A program made the translations under genes and the position numbers. Source: Larix kaempferi (taxonomy: Eukaryota; Streptophyta; Pinopsida; Pinales; Pinaceae). Taken from it: DNA of 64,000 nucleotides. Positions within the stretch are counted from its first letter, which is position 1, and each line of letters opens with the position of its first letter. The notes beneath the pieces were generated by a model, which saw only the letters and a list, made by a program, of their open reading frames with translations, was not told the DNA's origin and did not search any database. This document shows, piece by piece, positions 12,802-26,726 of the stretch. The stretch lies in contig BSBM01000059.1 in the NCBI GenBank assembly GCA_027924585.1, positions 3,782,001 through 3,846,000 on the forward strand, written 5' to 3'.

Positions 12802-14379
12802 CTCCCTCTCAACAAGGAAGGTATTCCTCGAACACGGTATTCTAATCTTATTCCTTCTTTGGTCGTCCTATGAGGTAATGCCCCACGCAGCTACTACTCC
12901 AACACTCCCTCTTGGCCATGGAGGTATCATCAGCATTATCATACTGAAACACATCTCGATATCATATGTACATCACAGTTATCTCTAACCTATCTATATC
13001 ATAAGGAAATACAACACAATAACAGTTAGTCGAGAAGTGTCAACAAATCAACCTCCATGCATCTACTCAATCCAGTCCATCGGAGAACATGCACTAGCTC
13101 CACGACTCTGCACTATCCATAGGTGAGTCACACCTGCATCAGCTCAAGAACTCTGCACAGTCCATAGAAGAGTCTATCATGCATCAATACAATGTGCTTA
13201 GCTCAACACAATTCATCAGGTGCCTACATCATCAACACTCCCTCTTAGCTAGAGAGGTAACATCACGTCGGACACATCTTGTTATCATAAGAGGGTCCAT
13301 TCAAAAACAGGGAATAAGCACGTTCCACAAAGGAAGCATCCCACAATGGGACACACTCCACAAAGGAATAGAATAACAATTATGAATGGAGTTTATTCGC
13401 CATTCCTAGTTGGCAACCTGAAGATGATACCATGAATAACAAACGCCCTGTATAAATCTACAACACACATCAACTCCTATTTGGATGACCTGAAGATGAA
13501 TCCCACGAATGACAAACATCCTGTAGAAATCCTTAACATAATGAGACCGAGGTGCCCTGGAGAAACCATATACTCCTCCAACCTTCATGTCGGCCAAGAC
13601 ATGGCACTCGAAGTTGTTCAAGCAATCCAAATCCTAAGCAAGGATCTAGCAAACAAGCTGGAAGATTGATATATATGCAAAAAAAAATATAACCTTGAAC
13701 TGAAAGCAATAACAAGCAGGTAATATCTGGCCACACATTCGGATGAAGTGTTCCCACATGTCCTAGAGGTAGTTATCTTCCCACGGGAGGCTTGCAACGG
13801 AGTACAACGATTAAATAAAACTATGTAGTAAATCATAGATACTAAGTGTGGGTTGCAGGAATCTATCGTGCAGGTATAGGACCACCGAGAGCAGAGAAAA
13901 AGAAGGGAATCCGAAGCACAATAGAAAAAAGGTAAACTCGTAGTTCTCTGACATGAAGATGAATCCCATGAATCATAAACACCCTGTAGAAATCCACAAT
14001 GCAATCTAATCGTGGTGCTCTCTAGAAACTCTACTCTCCTCTAAACTGCATGTTGGGCAGAACCTGACAATGGAAGTTGATCAGACTCTCCAAATCCTAA
14101 GCTGAGTTGAGCCTTGACCTAGATAATGTTTATACCAGCATAACCAGGATCACTAAAAGAATGGCAAAGCACAGAAACAAAATGAGTGTCAAGCTCGTTT
14201 AAACTATGATGATAAGAACAATCATCTCCCAACCATAGACAAAGCTATTTGTCTCCCTCGAGCTCAAACCTTCTAATAGAGAACGATGTACATCCGGATA
14301 GTAGTAGCGCAAAACGAAGTAAACAAGGGAGAAACTTCTCCAATAGTGGAGAACCCCAAAAAATCGGTCTCTTAGCTGA

Positions 14380-14776
14380 GGTAGCAACCTCTCTTGGCTA
14401 GAGAGAACTTGCTTGAGTGAATGACCAAATGAGAGGTCGAACTCCCAATTTATACACAACAAAGGGTGACTTTTTTCCTGACTGGGCCGACCTAACATTC
14501 ATTAACTGCGTCGACCTAACTGGGGCAATTCTACCCATTGTTTGGGGCAAATTGCCCACTTTTTGGGGGGAGTTTACCCGCTGGGCCAACTTGTCTTGCT
14601 GGAATACAAAAAATTACGTTTACTAAATCTTTTATTTGTGATTTCAACCCTAGGTTTACATTGATTCTTTCAACTGTTTTACATCATCAAATACATCGAC
14701 ATCCTGTCCCATAGGAGGTACATTAACAAGATGAAATTAAATAACAATAACTTCTAAAGTTGCACTATTTCCAACA
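14380..14776 (-). promoter_or_regulatory. LTR-like block 3 with TATA box
   Basis: TGTTGG start (minus) at 14776. TATAAATTG at 14446-14454. Otherwise like block 2. Confidence 0.5.
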
Positions 14777-17110
14777 CTCCCTCTCAACAAGGAAGGTATT
14801 CTTCGAACACTGTATTCTAATCTTATTCTTTCTTTGGTAGACCTATGAGATGATGCCCCATGCAGCTACTACCCCAACATTCCCTCTTTGCCATGGAGGT
14901 ATCATCAGCATTATCATACTGAACCACATCTCGATATCATATGTACATCACAGATATCTCTAACCTCTCTATATCATAAGGAAGGTCTTGCAACACAATC
15001 ACAGTTAGTGGAGAAGTGTCAACAAATCAATCTTCATGCATCTGCTCAATCCAGTCCATCGGAGAACATGCACTAGCTCCACGACTCTGCACTATCCATA
15101 GGTGAGTCACACGTGCATCAGCTCAAGAACTCTGCACAGTACATCGGAGAGTCTATCATGCATCAATACAATGTGCTCAGCTCAACCCAATTCATCGGGT
15201 GCCTACATCATCAACACTCCCTCCTAGCTAGAGAGGTAACATCACGTCAGAACACATCTTGTTATCATAAGAGGGTCCATTCAAACAGAGGGAATAAGCA
15301 CGTTCCACAAAGGAACCATCCCGCAATGGGACACACTCCACAAAGGAATAGAATAACAATTATGAATGGAGTTTATTCACCACTGCTAGTTGGCCAACCT
15401 GAAGATGATCCCATGAATAACAAACGCCCTGTATAAATCTACAACACACATCAACTCCTATTTGGATGACCTGAAGATGAATCCCACGAATGACAGACAT
15501 CCTGTAGAAATCTGCAACGCGATGAGACCGAGGCGCCCTCGAGAAACCATATACTCCTCCAACCTTCATGCCGGCCAAGACATGGCACTTGAAGTTGTTC
15601 AGGCAGTCGAAATCCTAAGCAAGGAACTAGCAAACAAGTTGGAAGATTGATATATATGCAAAAAAAAATATAACCTTGAACTGAAAGCAATAACAAGCAG
15701 GTAATACTTTGCCACACGTTCGGATGAAGTGTTCCCACATGTCCTAGAGGTAGTTATCTTCCCACAGGACGCTTGCAACGGAGTCCAACGATTAAATTCA
15801 ACTATGTAGTAAATCATAGATACTAAGTGTGGGTTGCAGGAATCTATCGTGCAGGTACAGTACCACCGAGAGACGAGAAAAAGAAGGGAATCCGAAGCAC
15901 AATAGAAAAAAGGTAAACTCGTAGTTGTCTGACCTGAAGATGAATCCCATGAATGATAAACACCCTGTAGAAATGCGCAACGCAATCTAATCCAGGCGCT
16001 CTCTAGAAACCCTACTCTCCTCTAAACTGCATGTTGGGCAGAACCTGACAATGGAAGTTGATCAGGCTCTCTAATGCCTAAGCTGAGTTGAGCCTTGACC
16101 TTGTTAATGTTTATAGCAGCATAACCAGGATCACTAAAAGAATGGCAAAGCACAGAAACAAAATGACTGTCGAGCTCGTTTAAACCATGATGATAAGAAT
16201 AATCATCTCCCAACCATAGACAAAGCTATTTGTCTCCCCCGAGCTCAGACCTTCTAATAGAGAACGATGTACATCCGGATAGTAGTAGCGCAAACCTAAG
16301 AAAACATGGGAGAAACTTCTCAACAAGGAAGGTATTCTTCGAACACTGTATTCAGACAGTCCAAATCCTAAGCAAGCAACTAGCAAACAAGTTGGAAGAT
16401 TGACACATATGCAAAATAAAATAAAACCTTGAACTCAAAGCAATAAAAAGCAGGTAATATCTGGCCACATGTTTGGATGAAGTGTTCCCACATGTCCTAG
16501 AGGTAGTTATCATCCCACAGGAGGCTTGCAACGCAGTCCAGCGAGTAAATGCAACTATGTAGTAAATCATAGATACTAAGTGTGGGTTGCAGGAATCTAT
16601 CGTGCAGGTAGAGGACCACCGAGAGAAGAGAAAATGGAGGGAATCCGAATCACAATAGAAAAAAGGTAAACTCGTAGTTGTCTGACCTGAAGATGAATCC
16701 CATGAATGATAAACAACCTGTAGAAATCCGCAACGCAATCTAATCGAGGCGCTCTCTAGAAACCCTACTCTCCTCTAAATTGCATGTTGAGCAGAACCTA
16801 ACAATGGAATTTGATCAGGCTCTCTAATGCCTAAGCTGAGTTGAGCCTTGACCTTGTTAATGTTTATAGCAGCATAACCAGGATCACTAAAAGAATGGCA
16901 AAGCACAGAAACAAAATGACTGTCGACCTCGTTTAAACCATGATGATAAGAACAATCAACTCCCAACCATAGACAAAGCAATTTGTCTCCCCCGAGCTCA
17001 GACCTTCTAATAGATAACGATGTACATCCGGATAGTAGTAGCACAAAACCAGGAAAACAAGGGAGAAACTTATCCAATAGCGGAGAACCCCAAAAAATGA
17101 ATCTCTTCAC

Positions 17111-17458
17111 TGAAGTAGCGAACCTCTCTCAGCTAGAGGGAACTTGCTTAAGTGAATGACCAAATGAGTGGTCGAACTCTCTATTTACACACATCAAAGG
17201 GTGACTTTTTTCCTGACTGGGCCAACCTAACTTTCCCTAACTGCGTCGACTTGACTGGGGCATTTCTGCCCATTTTTGGGGACAAATTGCCCACTGTTTT
17301 GGGGGAGTTTACCCACTGGGCCGACTTGTCTTGGGCTTTACATTGATACTTTCAAGTGTTTTACATGATCAAATACATTGACATCCTGTCCCATAGGAGG
17401 TACAATAACAAGATGAAATAACAATAACAATAACTTCTGAGTTGCACTAATTCCAACA
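17111..17458 (-). promoter_or_regulatory. LTR-like block 4 (type 1), TATA degraded
   Basis: The TATA position reads TGTAAATAGA (17180-17189). A segment of roughly 60 bp around AAATTACGTTTACTAAATC is deleted, leaving CTTGTCTTGGGCTTTACATTG. The purine tract is also altered (GAGAGGCAG). Confidence 0.5.
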
Positions 17459-18846
17459 CTGCCTCTCAACAAGGAAGGTATTCTTCGAACACTGCATTCT
17501 AATCTTATTCTTTCTTTCGTCGACCTATGAGGTGATGCCCCATGCAGCTACTACCCCAACACTCCCTCTTGCCCAAGGTGGTATCATCAGCATTATCATA
17601 CTGAAACACATCTCGATATCATATGTACATCAAAGTTATCTCTAACCTCTCTATATCATAAGGAAGGTCTTGCAACACAATCACAGTTAGTCGAGAAGTG
17701 TCAACAAGTCAATCTTCATGCATCTGCTCAATCCAGTCCATCGGAGAACATGCACTAGCTCCACGACTCTGCACTATCCATAGGTGAGTCACACGTGCAT
17801 CAGCTCAAGAACTTTGCACAGTACATCGGAGAGTCTATCATGCATCAATACAATGTGCTCAGCTCAACACAATTCATCGGCTGCCTACATCATCAACACT
17901 CCCTCCTAGCTAGAGAGGTATCATCGCGTCGGAACACATCTTGTTATCATAAGAGGGTCCATTCAAACACAGGGAATAAGCACGTTCCACAAAGGAACCA
18001 TCCCGCAATGGGACACACTCCACAAAGGAATAGAATAACAATTATGAATGGAGTTTATTCACCACTGCTAGTTGGCCAACCTGAAGATGATCCCATGAAT
18101 AAGAAACGCCCTGTATAAATCTGGAACACACATCAACTCCTATTTGGATGACCTGAAGATGAATCCCACGAATGACAGACATCCTGTAGAAATCCGCAAC
18201 GCGATGAGACCGAGGCGCCCTCGAGAAACCATATACTCCTCCAACCTTCATGCCGGCCAAGACATGGCACTTGAAGTTGTTCAGGCAGTCGAAATCCTAA
18301 GCAAGGAACTAGCAAACAAGTTGGAAGATTGATATATATGCAAAAAAATATATAACCTTGAAATGAAAGCAATAACAAGCAGGTAATATCTGGCCACACG
18401 TTCGGATGAAGTGTTCCCACATGTCCTAGAGGTAGTTATCTTCCCACAGGAGGCTTGCAACGGAGTCCAGCGATTAAATTAAACTATGGAGTAAATCATA
18501 GATACTAAGTGTGGGTTGCAGGAATCTATCGTGCAGGTACAGTACCACCGAGAGACGAGAAAAAGAAGGGAATCCAAAGCACAATAGAAAAAAGGTAAAC
18601 TCGTAGTTGTCTGACCTGAAGATGAATCCCATGAATGATAAACACCCTGTAGAAATGCGCAACACAATCTAATCCAGGCGCTCTCTAGAAACCCTACTCT
18701 CCTCTAAACTACATGTTGGGCAGAACCTGACAATGGAAGTTGATCAGGCTCTCCAAATCCTAAGCTGAGTTGAGCCTTGACCTTGTTAATGTTTACAGCA
18801 GCATAACCAGGATCACTAAAAGAATGGCAAAGCTCAAAAACAAAAT

Positions 18847-19518
18847 CTGGTGAGGAGGTAACCTCTCAAGAGTATCAAAAGGGTTGGTTGCTCTTCTATG
18901 CACACCTTGAAGAACACTAGAATGGAAGGTATGGCCTGAGGGACTGTGTATTAGTGAAGGGAATACTTCCTCGTGCCAAATGTGTAGGTATTGTGGGGAC
19001 CAAGCTAGGTAGATCTTGCAGAGGGTGCCCATATCTCTATGGATGATCCCACTAGCTTAGCAATTCTTCCTTCCATTGCCTAACAGCCTGATATACCCAA
19101 CTGTAGCTTGGCTTGGCTGATTTGTTGTATCTTTGGGCTACATGTGAGCCTGTTGTTCCCTGATTCCTTGTAGAGATCATGCCCAGCTCGGGGGTGGCAG
19201 TGTGTTGAGATATTGATGATCACAACTGGCCTATGGTTGGGTGGAACGTTGCAGTTGCATAGCCAGTTGCTTGGGACTACTTTGTTATAAGATAAGTATT
19301 CTCTTGTGTTAACTTGGCAATTATTTATTTGATGAATATTCTGAATGTATGATGGATGTGTAATTGAAATTACTTCCGTTGTGTTTTTTAATAATTATAC
19401 ATTTCCATATGTCTTTATATTATGTGAATGCTTATTTAAAAGTTCATGGGGCTAGATGCATAGCTTTAGCACCACGTTCTCTCTATCATGCTGGTATGAT
19501 GGGAGGGGGCATTACATA
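18847..19518. repeat. Module C, copy 1 (672 bp foreign insert of the HOR)
   Basis: Begins after AACAAAAT with CTGGTGAGGAGGTAACC and ends CATTACATA before GCGCAAACCC. It replaces about 123 bp of the normal unit (16165-16287 equivalent), so it is not a clean insertion with target duplication. No gene is recognised in it. It ends in a GGGAGGGG purine run. Confidence 0.8.
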
Positions 19519-19589
19519 GCGCAAACCCAAGAAAACAAGGGAGAAACTTCTCCAATAGTAGAGAACGCAAAAAAGCTAGTCTCTTAACT

Positions 19590-19988
19590 GAAGTAGCAAC
19601 CTCTCTTGGCTAGACCGAACTTGCTTGAGTGAATGAACAAAAGAGAGGTCGAGCTCTCTATTTATACACATCAAAGGGTGACATTTTCCCTGACTGGGCC
19701 GACTTAACGTTCCCTAACTGCGCCGAGTTGACTAGGGCAGTTCTGCCCATTGTTTGGGACAAATTGCCCAATCTTTTGGGGCAGTTTACCCGTTGGGCCG
19801 ACTTGTTTTGGGGGAATACAAAATATTACGTTTACTAAATCTTTTCTTTGTGATTTCACCCGTAGGTTAACATTGATTCTTTCAAGTGTTTTACATGATC
19901 AAATACATTGACATCTTGTCCCATAGGAGGTACAATAAAAAGATGAAATAAAATAGAAATAACATCTGAAGTTGCACTATTTCCAACA
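19590..19988 (-). promoter_or_regulatory. LTR-like block 5 (type 2) with TATA box
   Basis: TATAAATAGA at 19657-19666 and full-length block. The purine tract before TGTTGG reads GAGCGGAAG. It lies directly downstream (plus coordinates) of module C. Confidence 0.5.
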
Positions 19989-21919
19989 CTTCCGCTCAAC
20001 AAGGAAGGTATTCTTCGAATACTGTATTCTAATCTTATTCTTTCTTTGGTCGACATATGAGGTGATGCCCCATGCAGCTACGAACCCAACACTCCCTCTT
20101 GGCCATGGAGGTATCATCAGCATTATCATACTGAAACACATCTCGATATCATATGTACATCACAGTTATCTCTAACCTTTCTATATCATTAGGAAGGTCT
20201 TAAAACACAATCACAGTTAGTAGAGAAGTGTCAACAAATCAATCTTCATGCATCTGCTCAATCCAGTCTATCGGAGAACATGAAGATGAATCCCACGAAT
20301 GACAAGCATCCTGTAGAAATCCGCAACGCGATGAGACCGAGGCGCCCTCGAGAAACCATATACACCTCCAACCTTCATGCTGGCCGAGACATGGCACTGG
20401 AAGTTGTTCAAGCAGTCCAAATCCTAAGCAAGCAACTAGCAACCAAGTTGGTAGATTGATACATATGCAAAATAAAATAAAACCTTGAACTGAAAGCAAT
20501 AACAAGCACGTAATATCTGGCCACACGTTTGGAAGAAGTGTTCCCACATGTCCTAGAGGTAGTTATCTTCCCACAAGAGGCTTGCAACAAAGTCCAGCGA
20601 GTAAATGCAACTATGTAGTAAATCATAAATACTAAGTGTGGGTTGCAAGAATCTATCGTGCGGGTAGAGAACGACGGATAGCAGAGAAAAAGGAGGGAAT
20701 CCGAAGCACAATAGAAAAAAGATAAACCCGTAGTTATCTGACCTGAAGATGAATCCCATGAATGATAAACACCCCATAGAAATATGCAACGCAATCTAAG
20801 CGAGTCGCTCTCTAGAAACCCTACTCTCCACTAAACTGCATGTTGGCCAGAACCTGACAATGGAAGTTGATCAGGCTCTGCAAATCCTAAGCTGAGTAGA
20901 GCCTTGACCTTGTTAATGTTTATAGCAGCATAACCAGGTTCACTAAAAGAATGGCAAAGCACAGAAACAAAATGACTGTCGAGCTCATTTAAACCATGAT
21001 GATAAGAATAATCATCTCCCAACCATGGACAAAGCTATTTGTCTCCCCCGAGCTCAGAACTTCTAATAGAGAACGATGTACATCCGGATAGTAGTAGCGC
21101 AAACCTAAGAAAACATGGGAGAAACTTCTCAACAAGGAAGGTATTCTTCGAACACTGTATTCAGACAGTTCAAATCCTAAGCAAGCAACTAGCAAACAAG
21201 TTGGAAGATTGACACATATGCAAAATAAAATTAAACCTTGAACTCAAAGCAATAACAAGCAGGTAATATCTGACCACATGTTTGGATGAAGTGTTCCCAC
21301 ATGTCCTAGAGGTAGTTATCATCCCACAGGAGGCTTGCAACGCAGTCCAGCGAGTAAATGCAACTATGTAGTAAATCATAGATACTAAGTGTGGGTTGCA
21401 GGAATCTATCGTGCAGGTAGAGGACCACCGAGAGAAGAGAAAATGGAGGGAATCCGAATCACAATAGAAAAAAGGTAAACTCGTAGTTGTCTGACCTGAA
21501 GATGAATCCCATGAATGATAAACAACCTGTAGAAATCCGCAACGCAATCTAATCGATGCGCTCTCTAGAAACCCTACTCCTCTAAATTGCATGTTGAGCA
21601 GAACCTAACAATGGAATTTGATCAGGCTCTCTAATGCCTAAGCTGAGTTGAGCATTGACCTTGTTAATGTTTATAGCAGCATAACCAGGATCACTAAAAG
21701 AATGGCAAAGCACAGAAACAAAATGACTGTCGACCTCGTTTAAACCATGATGATAAGAACAATCAACTCCCAACCATAGACAAAGCTATTTGTCTCCCCC
21801 GAGCTGAGACCTTCTAATAGATAACCATGTACATCCGGATAGTAGTAGCACAAACCCAAGAAAACAAGGGAGAAACTTCTCCAATAGTGGAGAACCCCAA
21901 AAAATGAATCTCTTCACTG

Positions 21920-22265
21920 AAGTAGTGAACCTCTCTCAGCTAGAGGGAACTTGCTTGAGTGAATGACCAAATGAGTGGTCGAACTCTCTATTTACACACA
22001 TCAAAGGGTGACTTTTTTCCTGACTGGGCCAACCTAACTTTCCCTAACTGCGTCGACCTGACTGGGGCATTTTTGCCCATTTTTGGGGACAAATTGCCCA
22101 CTGTTTTGGGGGAGTTTACCCACTGGGCCGACTTGTCTTGGGCTTTACATTGATACTTTCAAGTGTTTTACATGATCAAATACATTGACATCCTGTCCCA
22201 TAGGAGGTACAATAACAAGATGAAATAACAATAACAATAACTTCTGAGTTGCACTAATTCCAACA
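21920..22265 (-). promoter_or_regulatory. LTR-like block 6 (type 1), TATA degraded
   Basis: Copy of block 4 one HOR later. TGTAAATAGA at 21987-21996 and the same internal deletion. Confidence 0.5.
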
Positions 22266-23653
22266 CTGCCTCTCAACAAGGAAGGTATTCTTCGAACACT
22301 GCATTCTAATCTTATTCTTTCTTTCGTCGACCTATGAGGTGATGCCCCATGCAGCTACTACCCCAACACTCTCTCTTGCCCATGGTGGTATAATCAGCAT
22401 TATCATACTGAAACACATCTCGATATCATATGTACATCAAAGTTATCTCTAACTTCTCTATATCATAAGGAAGGTCTTGCAACACAATCACAGTTAGTCG
22501 AGAAGTGTCAACAAGTCAATCTTCATGCATCTGCTCAATCCAGTCCATCGGAGAACATGCACTAGCTCCACGACTCTACACTATCCATAGGTGAGTCACA
22601 CGTGCATCAACTCAAGAACTCTGCACAGTACATCGGAGAGTCTATCATGCATCAATACAATGTGCTCAGCTCAACCCAATTCATCGGGGGCCTACATCAT
22701 CAACACTCCCTCCTAGCTAGAGAGGTAACATCACGTCGGAACACATCTTGTTATCATAAGAGGGTCCATTCAAACACAGGGAATAAGCACGTTCCACAAA
22801 GGAACCATCCCGCAATGGGACACACTCCACAAAGGAATAGAATAACAATTATGAATGGAGTTTATTCAACACTGCTAGTTGGCCAACCTGAAGATGATCC
22901 CATGAATAACAAACGCCCTGTATAAATCTACAACACACATCAACTCCTATTTGGATGACCTGAAGATGAATCCCACGAATGACAGACATCCTGTAGAAAT
23001 CTGCAACGCGATGAGACCGAGGCGCCCTCGAGAAACCATATACTCCTCCAACCTTCATGCCGGCCAAGACATGGCACTTGAAGTTGTTCAGGCAGTCGAA
23101 ATCCTAAGCAAGGAACTAGCAAACAAGTTGGAAGATTGATATATATGCAAAAAAATATATAACCTTGAACTGAAAGCAATAACAAGCAGGTAATATCTGG
23201 CCACACGTTCGGATGAAGTGTTCCCACATGTCCTAGAGGTAGTTATCTTCCCACAGGAGGCTTGCAACGGAGTCCAGCGATTAAATTTAACTATGTAGTA
23301 AATCATAGATACTAAGTGTGGGTTGCAGGAATCTATCGTGCAGGTACATTACCACCGAGAGACGAGAAAAAGAAGGGAATCCGAAGCACAATAGAAAAAA
23401 GGTAAACTCGTAGTTGTCTGACCTGAAGATGAATCCCATGAATGATAAACACCCTGTAGAAATGCGCAACGCAATCTAATCCAGGCGCTCTCAAGAAACC
23501 CTACTCTCCTCTAAACTGCATGTTGGGCAGAACCTGACAATGGAAGTTGATCAGGCTCTCCAAATCCTAAGCTTAGTTGAGCCTTGACCTTGTTAATGTT
23601 TACAACAGCATAACCAGGATCACTAAAAGAATGGCAAAGCTCAGAGACAAAAT

Positions 23654-24327
23654 CTAGTGAGGAGGTAACCTCTCAAGAGTATCAAAAGGGCTGGTTGCTC
23701 TTCTATGCACACCTTGAAGAACACTAGAATGGAAGGTATGGCCTGAGGGACTGTGTATTAGTGAAGGGAATACTTCCTTGTGCCAAATGTGTAGGTATTG
23801 TGGGGACCAAGCTAGGTAGATCTTGCAGAGGGTGCCCATATCTCTATGGATGATCCCACTAGCTTAGCAATTCTTCCTTCCATTGCCTAACAGCCTGATA
23901 TACCCAACTGTAGCTTGGCTTGGCTGATTTGGTGTATCTTTGGGCTATGTGTGAGTCTGTTGTTCCCTGATTCCTTGTAGAGATCATGCCCAGCTCGGGG
24001 GTGGCAGTGTGTTGAGATATTGATGATCACAACAAGCCTATGGTTGGGTGGAACGTTGCAGTTGCATAGCCAGTTGCTTGGGACTACTTAGTTATAAGAT
24101 AAGTATTCTCTTGTGTTAACTTTGCAATTATTTATTTGATGAATATTCTGAATGTATGATGGATGTGTAATTGAAATTACTTCCGTTGTGTTTTTTAATA
24201 ATTATACATTTCCATATGTCTTTTTATATTATGTGAATGCTTATTTAAAAGTTCATGGGGCTAGAAGCATAGCTTTAGCAGCACGTTCTCTCTATCATGC
24301 TGGTATGATGGGAGGGGACATTACATA
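23654..24327. repeat. Module C, copy 2
   Basis: Same ends as copy 1 and nearly identical along its whole length, shifted by about 4808 bp. Confidence 0.85.
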
Positions 24328-24399
24328 TCGCAAACCCAAGAAAACTAGGGAGAAACTTCTCCAATAGTAGAGAACGCAAAAAAACTAGTCTCTTAACAG

Positions 24400-24796
24400 A
24401 AGTAGCAACCTCTCTTGGCTAGACCGAACTTGCTTGAGTAAATGAACAAAAGAGAGGTCGAGCTCTCTATTTATACACATCAAAGGGTGACATTTTCCCT
24501 GACTGGGCCGACTTAACGTTCCTAACTGCGCCGAGTTGACTAGGGCAGTTCTTCCCATTGTTTGGGACAAATTGCCCAATCTTTTGGGGCAGTTTACCCG
24601 CTGGGCCGACTTGTTTTGGGGGAATACAAAAAATTACGTTTACTAAATCTTTTCTTTGTGATTTCACCCGTAGGTTTACATTGATTCTTTCAAGTGTTTT
24701 AAATGATCAAATACATTGACATCTTGTCCCATAGGAGGTACAATAAAAAGATGAAATAAAATAGAAATAACATCTGAAGTTGCACTATTTCCAACA
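24400..24796 (-). promoter_or_regulatory. LTR-like block 7 (type 2) with TATA box
   Basis: Copy of block 5. TATAAATAGA at 24466-24475. Confidence 0.5.
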
Positions 24797-26726
24797 CTTC
24801 CGCTCAACAAGGAAGGTATTCTTCGAACACTGTATTCTAATCTTATTCTTTCTTTGGTCGACATATGAGGTGATGCCCCATGCAGCTACGAACCCAACAC
24901 TCCCTCTTGGCCATGGAGGTATCATCAGCATTATCATACTGAAACACATCTCGATATCATATGTACATCACAGTTATCTCTAACCTCTCTATATCATAAG
25001 GAAGGTCTTAAAACACAATCACAGTTAGTAGAGAAGTGTCAACAAATCAATCTTCATGCATCTGCTCAATCCAGTCTATCGGAGAACATGAAGATGAATC
25101 CCACGAATGAAAGCATCCTGTAGAAATCCGCAACGCGATGAGACCGAGGCGCCCTCGAGAAACCATATACACCTCCAACCTTCATGCTGGCCGAGACATG
25201 GCACTGGAAGTTGTTCAAGCAGTCCAAATCCTAAGCAAGCAACTAGCAACCAAGTTGGTAGATTGATACATATGCAAAATAAAATAAAACCTTGAACTGA
25301 AAGCAATAACAAGCACGTAATATCTGGCCACACGTTTGGATGAAGTGTTCCCACATGTCCTAGAGGTAGTTATCATCCCACAAGAGGCTTGCAACAAAGT
25401 CCGGCGAGTAAATGCAACTATGTAGTAAATCATAGATACTAAGTGTGGGTTGCAGGAATCTATCGTGCGGGTAGAGAACCACCGATAGCAGAGAAAAAGG
25501 AGGGAATCCGAAGCACAATAGAAAAAAGATAAACCCGTAGTTGTCTGACCTGAAGATGAATCCCATGAATGATAAACACCCTATAGAAATATGCAATGCA
25601 ATCTAAGCGAGTCGCTCTCTAGAAACCCTACTCTCCACTAAACTGCATGTTGGCCAGAACCTGACAATGGAAGTTGATCAGGCTCTGCAAATCCTAAGCT
25701 GAGTAGAGCCTTGACCTTGTTAATGTTTATAGCAGCATAACCAGGTTCACTATAAGAATGGCAAAGCACAGAAACAAAATGACTGTCGAGCTCGTTTAAA
25801 CCATGATGATAAGAATAATCATCTCCCAACCATAGACAAAGCTATTTGTCTCCCCCGAGCTCAGACCTTATAATAGAGAACGATGTACATCCGGATAGTA
25901 GTAGCGCAAACCTAAGAAAACATGGGAGAAACTTCTCAACAAGGAAGGTATTCTTCGAACACTGTATTCAGACAGTCCAAATCCTAAGCAAGCAACTAGC
26001 AAACAAGTTGGAAGATCGACACATATGCAAAATAAAATAAAACCTTGAACTCAAAGCAATAACAAGCAGGTAATATCTGGCCACATGTTTGGATGAAGTG
26101 TTCCCACATGTCCTAGAGGTAGTTATCATCCCACAGGAGGCTTGCAACGCAGTCCAGCGAGTAAATGCAACTATGTAGTAAATCATAGATACTAAGTGTG
26201 GGTTGCAGGAATCTATCGTGCAGGTAGAGGACCACCGAGAGAAGAGAAAATGGAGGGAATCCGAATCACAATAGAAAAAAGGTAAACTCGTAGTTGTCTG
26301 ACCTGAAGATGAATCCCATGAATGATAAACAACCTGTAGAAATCCGCAACGCAATCTAATCGAGGCGCTCTCTAGAAACCCTACTCTCCTCTAAATTGCA
26401 TGTTGAGCAGAACCTAACAATGGAATTTGATCAGGCTCTCTAATGCCTAAGCTGAGTTGAGCCTTGACCTTGTTAATGTTTATAGCAGCATAACCAGGAT
26501 CACTAAAAGAATGGCAAAGCACAGAAACAAAATGACTGTCGACCTCGTTTAAACCATGATGATAAGAACAATCAACTCCCAACCATAGACAAAGCTATTT
26601 GTCTCCCCCGAGCTCAGACCTTCTAATAGATAACGATGTACATCCGGATAGTAGTAGCACAAAACCAGGAAAACAAGGGAGAAACTTATCCAATAGCGGA
26701 GAACCCCAAAAAATGAATCTCTTCAC

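Larger units (their letters stand above)
7052..16321. repeat. Tandem array, left part: diverged and rearranged units
   Basis: Repeated blocks recur in a fixed order on the plus strand. First comes an LTR-like block (read on minus). Then come three sites with ACACTCCCTCT, about 105 and 335 bp apart. Next are a short A'' module, an A module starting GAAGATGAATCCCACGAATG, and a B module starting GAAGATGAATCCCATGAATG. The unit closes with a stretch ending GTAGTAGCGCAAACC. Unit length varies from about 1.2 to 2.7 kb because blocks are skipped: the LTR block is missing at about 8570 and 11315, and the third site with A'' is missing near 10525. No intact gene is present. Confidence 0.9.
16322..21130. 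repeat. Higher-order repeat copy 1
   Basis: The copy begins at the diagnostic junction where AACAAGGAAGGTATTC is fused directly to the end of an A module (GTATTCAGACAG). It contains truncated A-B, LTR block type 1 (TATA degraded), A''-A-B, module C (18847-19518), LTR block type 2, then A-B. It is 4809 bp long and nearly identical to copy 2. Confidence 0.9.
21131..25937. repeat. Higher-order repeat copy 2
   Basis: Same block order as copy 1, 4807 bp. Module C lies at 23654-24327. The open frames of copy 1 recur at +4807 to +4809 bp with few changes, which indicates recent tandem duplication. Confidence 0.9.
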
